Origin: Acidobacteria bacterium Ga0077534
Lineage (GTDB): Bacteria; Acidobacteriota; Blastocatellia; Pyrinomonadales; Pyrinomonadaceae
Assembly: GCA_001464455.1 (NCBI GenBank)
Contig: LNEI01000009.1
Coordinates: 62,001 to 126,000 of the forward strand
Direction of reading: 5' to 3'
Length of the DNA: 64,000 bases
Below the pieces are notes generated by a model that saw only the letters and a list, made by a program, of their open reading frames with translations, was not told the origin of the DNA and searched no databases. This document shows, piece after piece, positions 63,963 through 64,000 of the stretch. How positions within the stretch are numbered: position 1 is the first letter of the stretch; the number at the start of each line of letters is the position of its first letter. Both the position numbers and the translations under genes were made by a program.

Positions 63963-64000
63963 CTGAGCTCGTTTGAGCACTCACTAACCTTAGGTAATTA

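Overview
The window reads as chromosomal DNA of a diderm, heterotrophic bacterium, most likely Acidobacteriota class Blastocatellia (Pyrinomonadales-like). This is inferred from the gene set: an Acidobacteria-type VWFA secreted protein, a secreted tricorn-like S41 protease, a CBM9/DUF5916 outer-membrane protein, Asn/Ala-rich protein tails, a complete LPS-transport block and moderate GC. No plasmid, phage, integrase, transposase or CRISPR array is visible. Gene density is high and most genes are housekeeping. Novelty sits mainly in the intergenic DNA and in a few unusual proteins.

Layout. 1-2.8 kb: a cut thiolase, a 770-bp non-coding gap holding two tandem copies of a structured unit, a yeast-type cytosine deaminase and a CoA-transferase. 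2.8-6 kb: a small unknown protein, proline dehydrogenase and prolyl-tRNA synthetase. 6-13 kb: S41 protease, ABC-F ATPase and a SurA/PrsA-like lipoprotein, separated by large nested palindromes. 13-19 kb: L28, RidA, a penicillin-acylase-type hydrolase and DUF5916. 19-28.4 kb: arginine and glutamate synthesis (argD, acylornithine carbamoyltransferase, gltD-gltB, argB). 28.4-37.7 kb: tRNA-Leu(GAG), secG and tpiA; a ketosynthase/methyltransferase/FAD-reductase operon; YitT, pgk, a lipoprotein, a triple beta-gamma-crystallin protein and gap. 37.8-44.3 kb: a TolC, glycosyltransferase and CDP-sugar operon, then three secreted proteins ending in a VWA protein. 44.3-55.8 kb: a long minus-strand block (recJ, lptC/A fusion, lptB, rpoN, hpf, hprK, rapZ, EIIA, HPr, arginase, ddl). 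55.9-61 kb: uppP, small membrane proteins, a 21-bp minisatellite, a chromate transporter and an SDR. 61-64 kb: RNase J, then a manganese (yybP-ykoY) riboswitch with its terminator in front of a tandem TerB-like protein.

How genes work together. Glutamate synthase feeds the acetylated arginine pathway (argB, argD, carbamoyltransferase), and an arginase lies in the regulatory block. The rpoN block joins envelope building (LPS export, D-Ala-D-Ala) with sigma-54, ribosome hibernation and a regulatory phosphotransferase system (HprK, EIIA-Man, HPr, RapZ), much as in Proteobacteria. The glycolytic genes gap, pgk and tpiA lie within 9 kb.

Most interesting: the tandem covarying hairpin units at about 391-618; the Mn riboswitch controlling a TerB-like protein; the KS-methyltransferase-reductase operon; the beta-gamma-crystallin protein between gap and pgk; RapZ lacking its Walker A lysine; and an acylornithine carbamoyltransferase with an unusual specificity residue. 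All assignments come from reading the sequence and from memory of families; no search was run.
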